A stretch of 7,735 bases of DNA from JBOHTO01 sp050733695 (GTDB taxonomy: Bacteria; Gemmatimonadota; Gemmatimonadetes; Gemmatimonadales; Gemmatimonadaceae): positions 1-7,735 of the forward strand of contig JBOHTO010000185.1 in assembly GCA_050733695.1 (NCBI GenBank), written 5' to 3'. Positions 1-6,115 of the stretch are shown here, one piece after another. The position numbers and the translations under genes are program-made. Every line of letters starts with the position of its first letter. Position 1 is the first letter of the stretch. A model generated the notes under the pieces. It saw only the letters and a list, made by a program, of their open reading frames with translations, ran no database searches and was not told the origin of the DNA.

Positions 1-138
1 GGCGAGCACGATCCACTCGAAATCGCGATACTGGATCTTGTTCTGGCCAAAGGATCCAAACTGCGCCGTCGCGCGGTCGGGAACCATGAGGACCGCGCCC
101 AGCAGCAGGGCGAGTCCTTGGGCGAAGTATCGTTTCAT
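1..138 (-). CDS. Secreted protein, N-terminal fragment (probable Gemmatimonadota-type peptidase-MA/beta-propeller family)
   Basis: Only the first 46 codons are in the window; the gene runs off the left edge. The ATG at 138 is well supported: a strong Shine-Dalgarno sequence, GGGAGGGG on the minus strand (147-154), lies 8 bases upstream. The protein begins MKRYF, followed by a hydrophobic stretch (about residues 8-19, GLALLLGAVLMV) and a likely signal peptidase I site after ATA at residue 25, so it is exported. The mature protein starts QFGSFGQNKIQYRDFEW. From memory, this FGQNK-Q-YRDF-W signature opens a family of large secreted proteins in Gemmatimonadota and Bacteroidota that have a peptidase-MA-like domain followed by a WD40/TolB-like propeller; that assignment rests on this short stretch alone. 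The gene follows the HEAT/cyclophilin gene by 19 bases and is probably cotranscribed, which fits a folding factor beside an envelope client. Export is nearly certain; the family name is tentative. Confidence 0.72.
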   Translation of the reverse strand, partial: MKRYFAQGLALLLGAVLMVPDRATAQFGSFGQNKIQYRDFEWIVLA

Positions 139-146
139 TGATTATG

Positions 147-154
147 CCCCTCCC
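147..154 (-). promoter_or_regulatory. Strong ribosome binding site for the secreted protein
   Basis: The minus strand reads GGGAGGGG, 8 bases before the ATG at 138. It falls in the 19-base gap after the stop of the HEAT/cyclophilin gene. It settles the start of the downstream gene and is among the clearest Shine-Dalgarno sequences in the window. Confidence 0.7.
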
Positions 155-157
155 GCT

Positions 158-2137
158 TCAGGGGATGATGATGTGCTGGATGCCGTCACCCTGCACTATC
201 GCGTCGAGCGTCTCGTAGCCGGAGCGCAGACGGCCAAAAACCGTATAACCGCCGTCGAGATGCGGCTGCGGTGAATGTGTGATGAAATACTGGCTGCCGC
301 CCGTGTCCGGCCCCGAGAGCGCCATGCCCAGCGCTCCGCGGTGATAGCGGTGGCGGTTGAGCTCGTCCCTTATCGAGTACCCCGGGCCGCCGTTGCCGTC
401 GCCGCGCGGATCTCCGTCCTGCGCGACGAAGTTGGGAACCACACGGTGGAACCGCGTTCCGCGGTAGAAGCCGGAGCGCGCGAGTGTCATGAAGTTATGA
501 ACGGTGAGTGGCGCGTCCGCCCCGAACAGCTCTAGCTCGAGCGTGCCGCGTGAGGTGATGATCACGGCGGAGAGCGGTGCCGGAGGAGACAGCGCGCTGT
601 CCGGCCGATAGGCGATGGTCCGGATGATGTCGATATACCACGAGAGTGGTTGTGCGCGGTCCGCTGCGCCTGGCCAGTGCGCCAGCGGAGTGATCGCCTG
701 TCCCGCGAGGCGAACGAGCGGGTCGTCGGGTGTGGCAAGGCCGGCGAGGCGCGAGCGCATCGCGGGCGTGAAGGCCGAGCTGTCGCTCGTCCATGCGGCC
801 GCGACGAAGCGCATCGCGGCGATGCGGGCGTCGTTGAGCGAATCGACGGTGGCCATCCGGTAGCTGTCGAGCGCACGCGGGACTTCGGAGCCGTTCGCTC
901 CACTCGCGAGCGCCGAGAGGGCGGTGGCGCGCACGTAGAAGTCGCGATCGTCCAGTGCGTCGAGCAGCGCCCTCCTGAACGCAGGGTGCGCGGACGAATC
1001 GGCGTAGGTGCCGATGGCTGCGTACGCCGCCTCGCGTACCCGCGCGTCCCAGTCGGAGATGAGGGGGAACGCGAGCCGCTCGAGATGCTCCGCATCGCGC
1101 GCCGCGCCCGCCGCGCTCGCGGCCGCGGCGCGGAGTCGCCAGTCGATCTCATCGCGCCAGCCATGGAGCTCGGGGAGCAGGACTCCCGCCTGGACCGACG
1201 CCCTCAGAACGGCGCTCCTGAAGGCCAGCGTTGTATCGGAGTCCCATATCCAGGCCCAGCGCGCAAGATCACGATCCATCACGTCGCCGACCACGCCGGC
1301 GGCGGCGATGCGCACGTTCGCGTCCTGATCCCTCAGTGAGGCAAGCACCGCAAGCCGCGCCGGTTCGCCATAGGTCGCGTACGAGCGTATGGCATTGATG
1401 CGGACATGCGGCTCACGGTCAGCCGCGAGAAGGTCGAGGCGTGCGATCGCCTGCTCGGCGAGCGAGTCGCCGGCGGCCTCGTGCGCCAGCCCACGCGCTA
1501 CCTGGGCGCGCAGGAGCTGATCGGGGTGCAGGGCATGGGCGAGCAGATGGCGTACGCCGCCCCGCGCACGCGATCTTGCGATCGCATACGCCGCACGCCA
1601 TGCGACGTCGCGACCTGGATCGGTCAGCCACGGAACGATGGCGCCGACCGGAACGGGACGAAGCTTCGCGGCCGCGAGGAGAAGCTCCCCGCGCACGGCG
1701 TCGGCGGGCGGCGGCACCGACAGCGCGTACGTGATGGCGGTTCGCGCCGGCTCGCCCACCTCGCCGAGCGCCCACGCAGCCTCGACGGCGACCGTGGGAG
1801 AGGCGGTGAGCGCGTCAACGAGCGCAGCAACGCTCGCGCTATCGTCGAGAAGGCCGAGTGCGAAGCCGGCATTGGCGGCGACGAGGGTATCGGGGTCGCG
1901 CAGAAGGATGCGGAGGCGCGGCGCCAGCGCGCTCTGACCGAGTTGACCTATCGCGCGCGCAGCGGCTGCCCGCAACTGCGGTACGCGCGACGCGAGCGCC
2001 GCATCGATGACCATGGTGTCCACCCGCCGGGCATCGGCCATTGCGAGAAGGCGCGCGTACCGGGTGACGACCTCCTCGCGCGGAAGATCTCCGAAGCCGC
2101 GCGATTGTGTAGCCGCCGCGCAGCCAGCCAGCATCAT
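158..2137 (-). CDS. HEAT-repeat protein with C-terminal cyclophilin-type peptidyl-prolyl isomerase domain, probable lipoprotein
   Basis: From the ATG at 2137 the protein has 659 residues. Residues about 45-410 form many alpha-helical HEAT-like repeats (for example VRINAIRSYATYGEPA and VREAAYAAIGTYADSS), expected to build a protein-binding solenoid. Residues about 524-659 are a cyclophilin domain: FHRVVPNFVAQDGD carries the catalytic Arg (about 565) and the active-site Gln (about 573), and GGSQYFITH and LDGGYTVFG match the family core. The position of the cyclosporin-contact Trp is not Trp. The likely role is cis-trans isomerisation of prolyl bonds in envelope proteins. The start is uncertain. 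In-frame codons just upstream of 2137 read RRAGRHAAVALGRTAVF and lead into MMLAGC, a convincing lipoprotein signal with lipobox LAGC, yet the nearest upstream ATG or GTG in frame are at 2317 and 2293, inside the thioesterase gene. Starting at 2137 leaves only five residues before the lipobox Cys and no ribosome binding site. The domain assignment is firm; the N-terminus is not. Confidence 0.88.
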   Translation of the reverse strand: MMLAGCAAATQSRGFGDLPREEVVTRYARLLAMADARRVDTMVIDAALASRVPQLRAAAARAIGQLGQSALAPRLRILLRDPDTLVAANAGFALGLLDDSASVAALVDALTASPTVAVEAAWALGEVGEPARTAITYALSVPPPADAVRGELLLAAAKLRPVPVGAIVPWLTDPGRDVAWRAAYAIARSRARGGVRHLLAHALHPDQLLRAQVARGLAHEAAGDSLAEQAIARLDLLAADREPHVRINAIRSYATYGEPARLAVLASLRDQDANVRIAAAGVVGDVMDRDLARWAWIWDSDTTLAFRSAVLRASVQAGVLLPELHGWRDEIDWRLRAAAASAAGAARDAEHLERLAFPLISDWDARVREAAYAAIGTYADSSAHPAFRRALLDALDDRDFYVRATALSALASGANGSEVPRALDSYRMATVDSLNDARIAAMRFVAAAWTSDSSAFTPAMRSRLAGLATPDDPLVRLAGQAITPLAHWPGAADRAQPLSWYIDIIRTIAYRPDSALSPPAPLSAVIITSRGTLELELFGADAPLTVHNFMTLARSGFYRGTRFHRVVPNFVAQDGDPRGDGNGGPGYSIRDELNRHRYHRGALGMALSGPDTGGSQYFITHSPQPHLDGGYTVFGRLRSGYETLDAIVQGDGIQHIIIP

Positions 2138-2183
2138 GAAGACGGCGGTCCGCCCGAGTGCGACGGCGGCGTGCCGACCGGCC

Positions 2184-2597
2184 CTACGCGATGCCCCTGT
2201 CGAGAACGCGCCGAAGATCCGGCGGAAATGCGATGGGTCGTCCCATCCGATCGAGCGAGACGAGGGTAGTGCTGGCAGTGACGAGGCGCTCACCGGTGTC
2301 CGCGTTGAGGATGACATAATCGAAGATGATCGCACGAGAGCGAACTCCGACCAGCCGTGTCTCGACGTGGACGAGATCATCGTACCGGGCGGGAGCGTGG
2401 TATCGCAGTGACGCCGCTGCGACGGCGAGGCTGATACCCTCGCCTTCGATGGAAGCGTAGCTGCGCCCGAGCGACCTGATGTGATCCGTACGTCCTACCT
2501 CGCACCATACCAGATAGTTCGCGTGATATACAACCCCCATGCGGTCGGTCTCGGCGTACCGCACGCGGAACTCGGTTCGCGTGGGACCGCCGGTCAT
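2184..2597 (-). CDS. YbgC/4-hydroxybenzoyl-CoA-type acyl-CoA thioesterase (hotdog fold)
   Basis: This is a 137-residue single hotdog-domain protein, the normal size for the family. The N-terminal motif RYAETDRMGVVYHANYL contains the catalytic Asp (Asp18) and the conserved His (His25) of YbgC/4HBT thioesterases, followed by the helix VWCEVGRTDHIRSLG. It should hydrolyse acyl-CoA or acyl-carrier thioesters in the cytoplasm or at the inner membrane; the natural substrate cannot be read from sequence. In proteobacteria ybgC belongs to the tol-pal cluster, whereas here it sits in an mre gene string, so an envelope or lipid role is plausible but inferred. I chose the ATG at 2597 because it overlaps the stop of the upstream small ORF as ATGA and places the family motif at the usual distance from the N-terminus. 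An ATG at 2636 would add 13 residues (MAMLVSSARLARD) without family support. The stop is at 2184. Confidence 0.87.
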   Translation of the reverse strand: MTGGPTRTEFRVRYAETDRMGVVYHANYLVWCEVGRTDHIRSLGRSYASIEGEGISLAVAAASLRYHAPARYDDLVHVETRLVGVRSRAIIFDYVILNADTGERLVTASTTLVSLDRMGRPIAFPPDLRRVLDRGIA

Positions 2598-2845
2598 ATC
2601 TCGCGCAAGCCGAGCGCTTGAAACCAGCATCGCCACTCGGACGGCGACCCGACAGCCGTTCCCTCTGCTGCCCGCAGGAATTCTTCATCGGCTGTCACGC
2701 TGCTGCGATCGTCTCTCATGGGAATCAGGGCTGCACGGTTGGACTCTTGACTGTTCCGGGCCCAGCCAGTACCTGGACCAGGGCGGCGTGGCCAAGCGCG
2801 GGGCAGCGCCCGTCTGCTCTGGAGATCCACGATCGGGACGCTCAC
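2594..2845 (-). CDS. Small hypothetical ORF between mreD and the thioesterase gene
   Basis: An 83-codon ORF opens with GTG at 2845, overlapping the mreD stop as GTGA, and closes with TGA at 2594, overlapping the thioesterase start as ATGA. An AGGAGG sits about 7 bases before the GTG. This layout is typical of translationally coupled genes and is the main argument for coding. Against it, the third codon positions are less GC-rich than in neighbouring genes, especially in the middle part (RRPGPGTGW), and the AGGAGG also encodes the Gln-Glu-Ala near the end of MreD. The C-terminal half (from Met43, ATG at 2719) looks more protein-like: MRDDRSSVTADEEFLRAAEG, then SPSEWRCWFQALGL. I do not recognise a family and see no signal peptide or membrane segment. 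It may be a real small protein, a shorter one starting at 2719, or spacer left after loss of mrdA and rodA. Confidence 0.42.
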   Translation of the reverse strand: MSVPIVDLQSRRALPRAWPRRPGPGTGWARNSQESNRAALIPMRDDRSSVTADEEFLRAAEGTAVGSPSEWRCWFQALGLREI

Positions 2846-3330
2846 GCGGGTGCCTCCTGTAGAAGGGGACGAAGAACCACCAGCATAAGGACACCGGCAA
2901 GCGCGGTCACTGCCGCCGACAGGACGGACCAGAGAGCGAGCTGCTGCAGCAGCTCCAGGCCGTGCACCCTCTGCTCCACAAGCAGGAAGAGCAGGTCGAA
3001 CAGCCACTTCCCGGCAAAGAAGAAGAAGCCGTTCAGCACAAGGTTGTCCGCGAAGAACACCGCCTTGAGCCATGCCGCGGAGAATCCAACGACCGACATC
3101 GCCAGTGCACTCGACCCGAATGCGGCGATGGAGAGTGAATCGGCGAACAGTCCCATAAGAAAGCCGATGAACGCGGCGGCGCCGGGTCGTACGCGGACGG
3201 CCGCGATCAGCAGTGCGATGATGAGGAAGTCGGGTGGCGTCCGCCAACCGAGGAATGGCCGCAGCGTGTAGTGCAGCACCACCAGGATGGCGAATGCGAG
3301 GACCGTGCGAATCACGCGTCCCCACGTCAC
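2842..3330 (-). CDS. mreD: Rod shape-determining membrane protein MreD
   Basis: A 162-residue very hydrophobic protein with about five membrane-spanning segments: residues about 8-25 (VLAFAILVVLHYTL), 32-45 (PDFLIIALLIAAV), 50-66 (GAAAFIGFLMGLFADSL), 70-105 around the GSSALAMSVVGF stretch, and a final pair ending in VLMLVVLRPLL. The GFLMGLFADSL segment is the hallmark of MreD. It acts in the inner membrane within the elongasome, linking MreC and MreB to peptidoglycan synthesis. The start is GTG at 3330, three bases after the mreC stop, with only a weak upstream Shine-Dalgarno sequence, so translation is probably coupled to mreC. The length is normal for the family. Identity is supported by both hydropathy and position after mreBC. 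Confidence 0.9.
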   Translation of the reverse strand: MTWGRVIRTVLAFAILVVLHYTLRPFLGWRTPPDFLIIALLIAAVRVRPGAAAFIGFLMGLFADSLSIAAFGSSALAMSVVGFSAAWLKAVFFADNLVLNGFFFFAGKWLFDLLFLLVEQRVHGLELLQQLALWSVLSAAVTALAGVLMLVVLRPLLQEAPA

Positions 3331-3333
3331 AGC

Positions 3334-4632
3334 TCAGCCGGCCCCGGGCGGACGCCTGACGGTATCGGGCGGCACGGTATCGGGCGGCACGGTATCGGTC
3401 CGGACCGTGTCTGCCCTCGCACTGTCAGCACGCGTGCGAGGTGGCGGTGTCGTGTCGCGAACTGCCGGCGCGCGCACCGGAGGAGGCGGCGCGGCAAACC
3501 GCGGATCTCGAATCCGCTGCGGGACGGGACTCGGCGGACCCGTGATCACCGGCGGCTGTACCCGGCGCGGAGGTGGGGGGGGAGCGCTGTCCTGCGGAAT
3601 GACCGGTGCCGCGACTTGTGAGGGCGTCCTCCGGGCAGCGACCGGGGGGTTGGTGGTGGTGGGGGCCGCGACGTCCGCAACGGAGTCGGACTGTGCCCTT
3701 GCGATCGCAGCGCGGCGGGCCTCCGCCTCCTCCAGAGCAGCGGTTCGCGCGGCCGAGTCACTCGCCGCGGCGATGCGCCGAGCGGCTGAATCCGCGCCGG
3801 CCGCGCCCAGCCAGACGCTCTCGACCCCCTCGGCTACGCGCGCCGGCTGAAGCACCATCACCGATGCGACATCGGGCGGGAGCACGGCGGGACGTACCAG
3901 GTAGGTGCGCGCCCATCCCTGCGGCGTGTCGATGTCTGCCAGCACCGTTCCGATGGGGATGCCGCGCGGATAGACGCCACCCAGCCCCGACGTGACGATC
4001 ATCGTGCCCGGCGCAAGCTCGCTGCGAAACGGCACTCCGCGCATCTCGAGCAGGTAGCGCTCGGGTCCTTCGCCAAGGTGCGCGGCGATGATGCCGAACG
4101 CGCTTCCGTCGGCGGCCATGGCGCTCGCGCGGAAGTCCGGGTGCGGCCAGATGAGCGCGGTGCTCATCGTCGGGTCTACTGCCTGCACCATTCCGACGAG
4201 CCCCTCCGGCGCTACCACAGGAGAGAACGGAGCGACACCGGCGTTCGCGCCGGCCGTGAGCGTGAGCGTGAACTCCTCGCCGATCCCGCGCGTGTGCAGC
4301 GCTTCGGCAGGTACGAACCCCCAGCGGAGCTCTCCGCCGAGACCGAGGAGCTCGCGTAGCCGCTCGTTCTCCGCCTGCACCGAACCGAGCTGCATCGCCC
4401 GGACGGCAACGCTGTCGCGCGCGACAGTGCGCGCCTCATGCGTGGCCAGCGCGCCGCGGGTCAACTCCGCACTCTCCTGCAGCGAAACCAGGGGCGCGAC
4501 GACTGTACGCCGCATGACTGACGCTATGGGACCGCGTACTTCAAGGGGCAGGCCGCGCGCAATGAAAGCGAAGGCGACGCACGCGATGAGCACCACGGTG
4601 TCCGCTCTGCCGCCATAGCGTGCTGCGCGCAT
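3334..4632 (-). CDS. mreC: Rod shape-determining protein MreC with long proline-rich C-terminal tail
   Basis: A 432-residue protein, well above the roughly 280-370 residues common for MreC. Residues about 11-28 (DTVVLIACVAFAFIARGL) form the single membrane anchor. A coiled coil (about 55-97, ending VQAENERLRELLGL) leads into the periplasmic beta-barrel domain (about 105-265), with typical pieces such as GANAGVAPFSPVVAPEGLVG, VTSGLGGVYPRGIPIG and a closing VMVLQP. MreC scaffolds the elongasome in the periplasm. Residues about 277-320 are Ala/Arg/Glu-rich and probably helical. From about 322 to the end the chain is Pro-rich and disordered, finishing with DTV-containing pentapeptide repeats. The ATG at 4632 lies 11 bases after the mreB stop, and the TGA at 3334 is three bases before mreD. 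Similar tails are, as I recall, common in Gemmatimonadota MreC proteins. Confidence 0.93.
   Translation of the reverse strand: MRAARYGGRADTVVLIACVAFAFIARGLPLEVRGPIASVMRRTVVAPLVSLQESAELTRGALATHEARTVARDSVAVRAMQLGSVQAENERLRELLGLGGELRWGFVPAEALHTRGIGEEFTLTLTAGANAGVAPFSPVVAPEGLVGMVQAVDPTMSTALIWPHPDFRASAMAADGSAFGIIAAHLGEGPERYLLEMRGVPFRSELAPGTMIVTSGLGGVYPRGIPIGTVLADIDTPQGWARTYLVRPAVLPPDVASVMVLQPARVAEGVESVWLGAAGADSAARRIAAASDSAARTAALEEAEARRAAIARAQSDSVADVAAPTTTNPPVAARRTPSQVAAPVIPQDSAPPPPPRRVQPPVITGPPSPVPQRIRDPRFAAPPPPVRAPAVRDTTPPPRTRADSARADTVRTDTVPPDTVPPDTVRRPPGAG
3361..3405. repeat. 15-base tandem repeat in the mreC 3' end
   Basis: Three head-to-tail units begin with ggtatcgg. The first two (3361-3375 and 3376-3390) are identical; the third (3391-3405) differs in its second half. 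On the minus strand they encode in-frame pentapeptides of the DTVPP type. Since 15 is a multiple of three, gain or loss of a unit would change tail length without a frameshift. Confidence 0.85.
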
Positions 4633-4643
4633 TCAGTCAGTGC

Positions 4644-5678
4644 TCAGGGATTGAGGACCGACGTGTACTTCTCTTCGTCGTCGAGTATCCTGCCAGTCCC
4701 GCGTACAACACATGTGAGAGGATCTTCGTCGACGTGGATGGGCAGGCCGGTTTCCTGGCTGAGCAGCAGGTCGAGTCCGCGGATGAGCGCTCCGCCGCCC
4801 GTCATCACGATTCCACGATCGACGATGTCGGATGCAAGCTCTGGCGGCGTGATCTCGAGCGCACGCCGGACGGCATCGACGATCTGCTGTATCGGCTCCT
4901 GTATCGCCTCGCGGATCTCGCTGGAGTGGACGCGTACCGTCTTCGGTATGCCCGAAACAAGATCGCGTCCCTTGACCTCCATCTCGCGTTCCTCGCCAAC
5001 GGGAGCAGCGGAACCGATCTGTATCTTGATCTGCTCGGCGGTGGGCTCGCCGATGAGCAGGTTGTAATTCTTGCGCATGAACTGGACGATGGACATGTCG
5101 AGCTCATCGCCGCCCGTGCGTATGGACGTATCGCTCACGATCCCCGAGAGCGCGATGACGGCTATCTCCGTCGTCCCACCTCCTATGTCGATGACCATGT
5201 TTCCGGTCGGCGTCTCAACCGGAAGTCCCACGCCGATGGCCGCGGCCATGGGCTCGGCCACCATGAATACTTCCTTGGCGCCTGCGCCGAGTGCCGAGTC
5301 GCGCACGGCGCGCTTCTCGACCTCGGTGATGCCTGATGGAACGCACACGATGACGCGCGGCTTCACCTTGAAGAAGTGGTTCTCGATGATGAGCGTGAGA
5401 AAGTAGCGCAGCATCTTCTCGGTGACGTCGAAGTCGGCTATGACGCCGTCCTTCATCGGGCGGACCGCGATGACACCTTCGGGTGTTCGACCGAGCATTC
5501 GCTTGGCTTCGAGGCCCACACCCTTGATTCGCTTCGTCTCACGATCGATGGCGACGACCGACGGCTCGTTGAGAACGATCCCTTCGCCCTTCACGTAGAT
5601 CAGCGTATTGGCGGTGCCGAGGTCGACACCTATCGCGTTCGCGGGGAAGAGAGACCCCGAATTGAAAGGCCAGCGCAT
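4644..5678 (-). CDS. mreB: Rod shape-determining actin homologue MreB
   Basis: A 344-residue protein of standard MreB length. The actin-fold ATPase motifs are intact: phosphate-1 loop GVDLGTANT (residues about 17-25), phosphate-2 loop VIDIGGGTTEIAV (about 162-174) and adenosine motif MTGGGALIRG (about 292-301). The family sequence GGDELD and the C-terminal VVRGTGRIL are also present. MreB polymerises under the inner membrane and directs lateral peptidoglycan synthesis through MreC, MreD and the elongasome. I chose the ATG at 5678; a TTG directly before it is also in frame, but the ATG gives the usual N-terminus. AGGA (5683-5686) lies four bases upstream, rather close for a Shine-Dalgarno. It is the first gene of the minus-strand string and is divergent from the ferredoxin gene. 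Confidence 0.97.
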   Translation of the reverse strand: MRWPFNSGSLFPANAIGVDLGTANTLIYVKGEGIVLNEPSVVAIDRETKRIKGVGLEAKRMLGRTPEGVIAVRPMKDGVIADFDVTEKMLRYFLTLIIENHFFKVKPRVIVCVPSGITEVEKRAVRDSALGAGAKEVFMVAEPMAAAIGVGLPVETPTGNMVIDIGGGTTEIAVIALSGIVSDTSIRTGGDELDMSIVQFMRKNYNLLIGEPTAEQIKIQIGSAAPVGEEREMEVKGRDLVSGIPKTVRVHSSEIREAIQEPIQQIVDAVRRALEITPPELASDIVDRGIVMTGGGALIRGLDLLLSQETGLPIHVDEDPLTCVVRGTGRILDDEEKYTSVLNP

Positions 5679-5783
5679 CAAGTCCTGTCTTGGATGTTCT
5701 GCGGCAAACGAGCGTGGTGGGCGACGTACTTGCGGCGAGCAGCGCGATGTGCGTGCGACCAGCAGGGCGGCGAATCGCGTGAT

Positions 5784-5812
5784 AAGCTAGTGGTACGTAT
5801 CCATGGCGGCAA
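5784..5812 (-). promoter_or_regulatory. Possible sigma70-type promoter for the mre gene string
   Basis: On the minus strand TTGCCG (5807-5812) and TAGCTT (5784-5789) are separated by 17 bases. The -35 matches the consensus at four of six positions and the -10 at three of six, so it is a weak candidate. It would give an mreB leader of roughly 100 bases and lie nearly back to back with the ferredoxin promoter. Confidence 0.28.
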
Positions 5813-5821
5813 GGCATTGGC

Positions 5822-5850
5822 TTGACACAACCTACGCGCTCCGATATCGT
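5822..5850 (+). promoter_or_regulatory. Near-consensus sigma70-type promoter of the ferredoxin/reductase operon
   Basis: A perfect -35 box TTGACA (5822-5827) is followed after exactly 17 bases by TATCGT (5845-5850), four of six matches to the -10 consensus. Transcription would start around 5856-5858, at or next to the A of the ferredoxin ATG at 5858. No Shine-Dalgarno sequence precedes that ATG. The likely reading is a leaderless mRNA. The TTG of the -35 box is itself in frame with the ferredoxin gene and could be mistaken for its start. Confidence 0.62.
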
Positions 5851-5857
5851 CGCGCAC

Positions 5858-6115
5858 ATGCATGTCAGGCGAAATAACACGATCGCGGCGGTCGATGCGC
5901 AACAGTGCGATGAGTGCGGGCTGTGCATGCCGCTCTGTCCTACGCGGGCGATCGAGATGCGCCGCGACGGCCTGCTGGTCATCGGTGCGTCGTGTACCGG
6001 TTGCCGCAAGTGCATCGCCCCGTGTCCCGTCGGGGCGTTGACCATGGTCCCCCTCCCCCTCCCCCTCCCCCTCCCCCTCCCCGCTGCTGACGTCGCATCG
6101 CTCCGGCCCGCATGA
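5858..6115 (+). CDS. 2x[4Fe-4S] ferredoxin, partner of the downstream reductase
   Basis: An 85-residue small electron carrier with two bacterial-type cluster motifs: CDECGLCMPLCP (Cys17, 20, 23, 27) and CTGCRKCIAPCP (Cys46, 49, 52, 56). Each has the CxxCxxCxxxCP pattern, so two [4Fe-4S] clusters are expected. It should be cytoplasmic; no signal peptide is present. I start it at ATG 5858: the in-frame TTG at 5822 coincides with a consensus -35 box, and the extra 12 residues have no family support. After the second motif the protein ends in a tail MVPLPLPLPLPLPAADVAS, whose Pro-Leu repeat comes from a hexanucleotide tract in the DNA. The stop overlaps the next start as ATGA, so the reductase is translationally coupled. 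The likely job is to pass electrons to that flavoprotein; the pairing is inferred from operon structure and from archaeal precedent. Confidence 0.9.
   Translation: MHVRRNNTIAAVDAQQCDECGLCMPLCPTRAIEMRRDGLLVIGASCTGCRKCIAPCPVGALTMVPLPLPLPLPLPAADVASLRPA
6049..6082. repeat. (CCCCCT)5 hexanucleotide tract, G-quadruplex-capable
   Basis: Five perfect CCCCCT units (6049-6078) are followed by CCCC. In the ferredoxin frame they encode alternating Pro and Leu. The minus strand, which is the template for this gene, has six G-tracts of four or five G separated by single A bases, a pattern expected to form a stable parallel G-quadruplex. The tract is also a pure purine/pyrimidine strand pair. Changes by whole units keep the reading frame. 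Confidence 0.93.

Noticed and set aside
1406..2269. Open plus-strand frame of 287 codons opposite the HEAT/cyclophilin gene
   Set aside because: It is an Arg/Gly/Ala-rich antisense frame with no family motif, lying opposite a well-supported protein; typical of high-GC DNA.
2842..2900. Remnant of mrdA (PBP2) after mreD
   Set aside because: No frame between mreD and the thioesterase shows a PBP2 N-terminal membrane segment or any transpeptidase motif.
4620..5336. Open plus-strand frame of 238 codons opposite mreB
   Set aside because: It is a mirror frame of the conserved mreB gene and shows no protein family features.
5822..5857. TTG at 5822 as the ferredoxin start
   Set aside because: This TTG is the first part of a TTGACA -35 box with a well-spaced -10, and the added residues have no family support.
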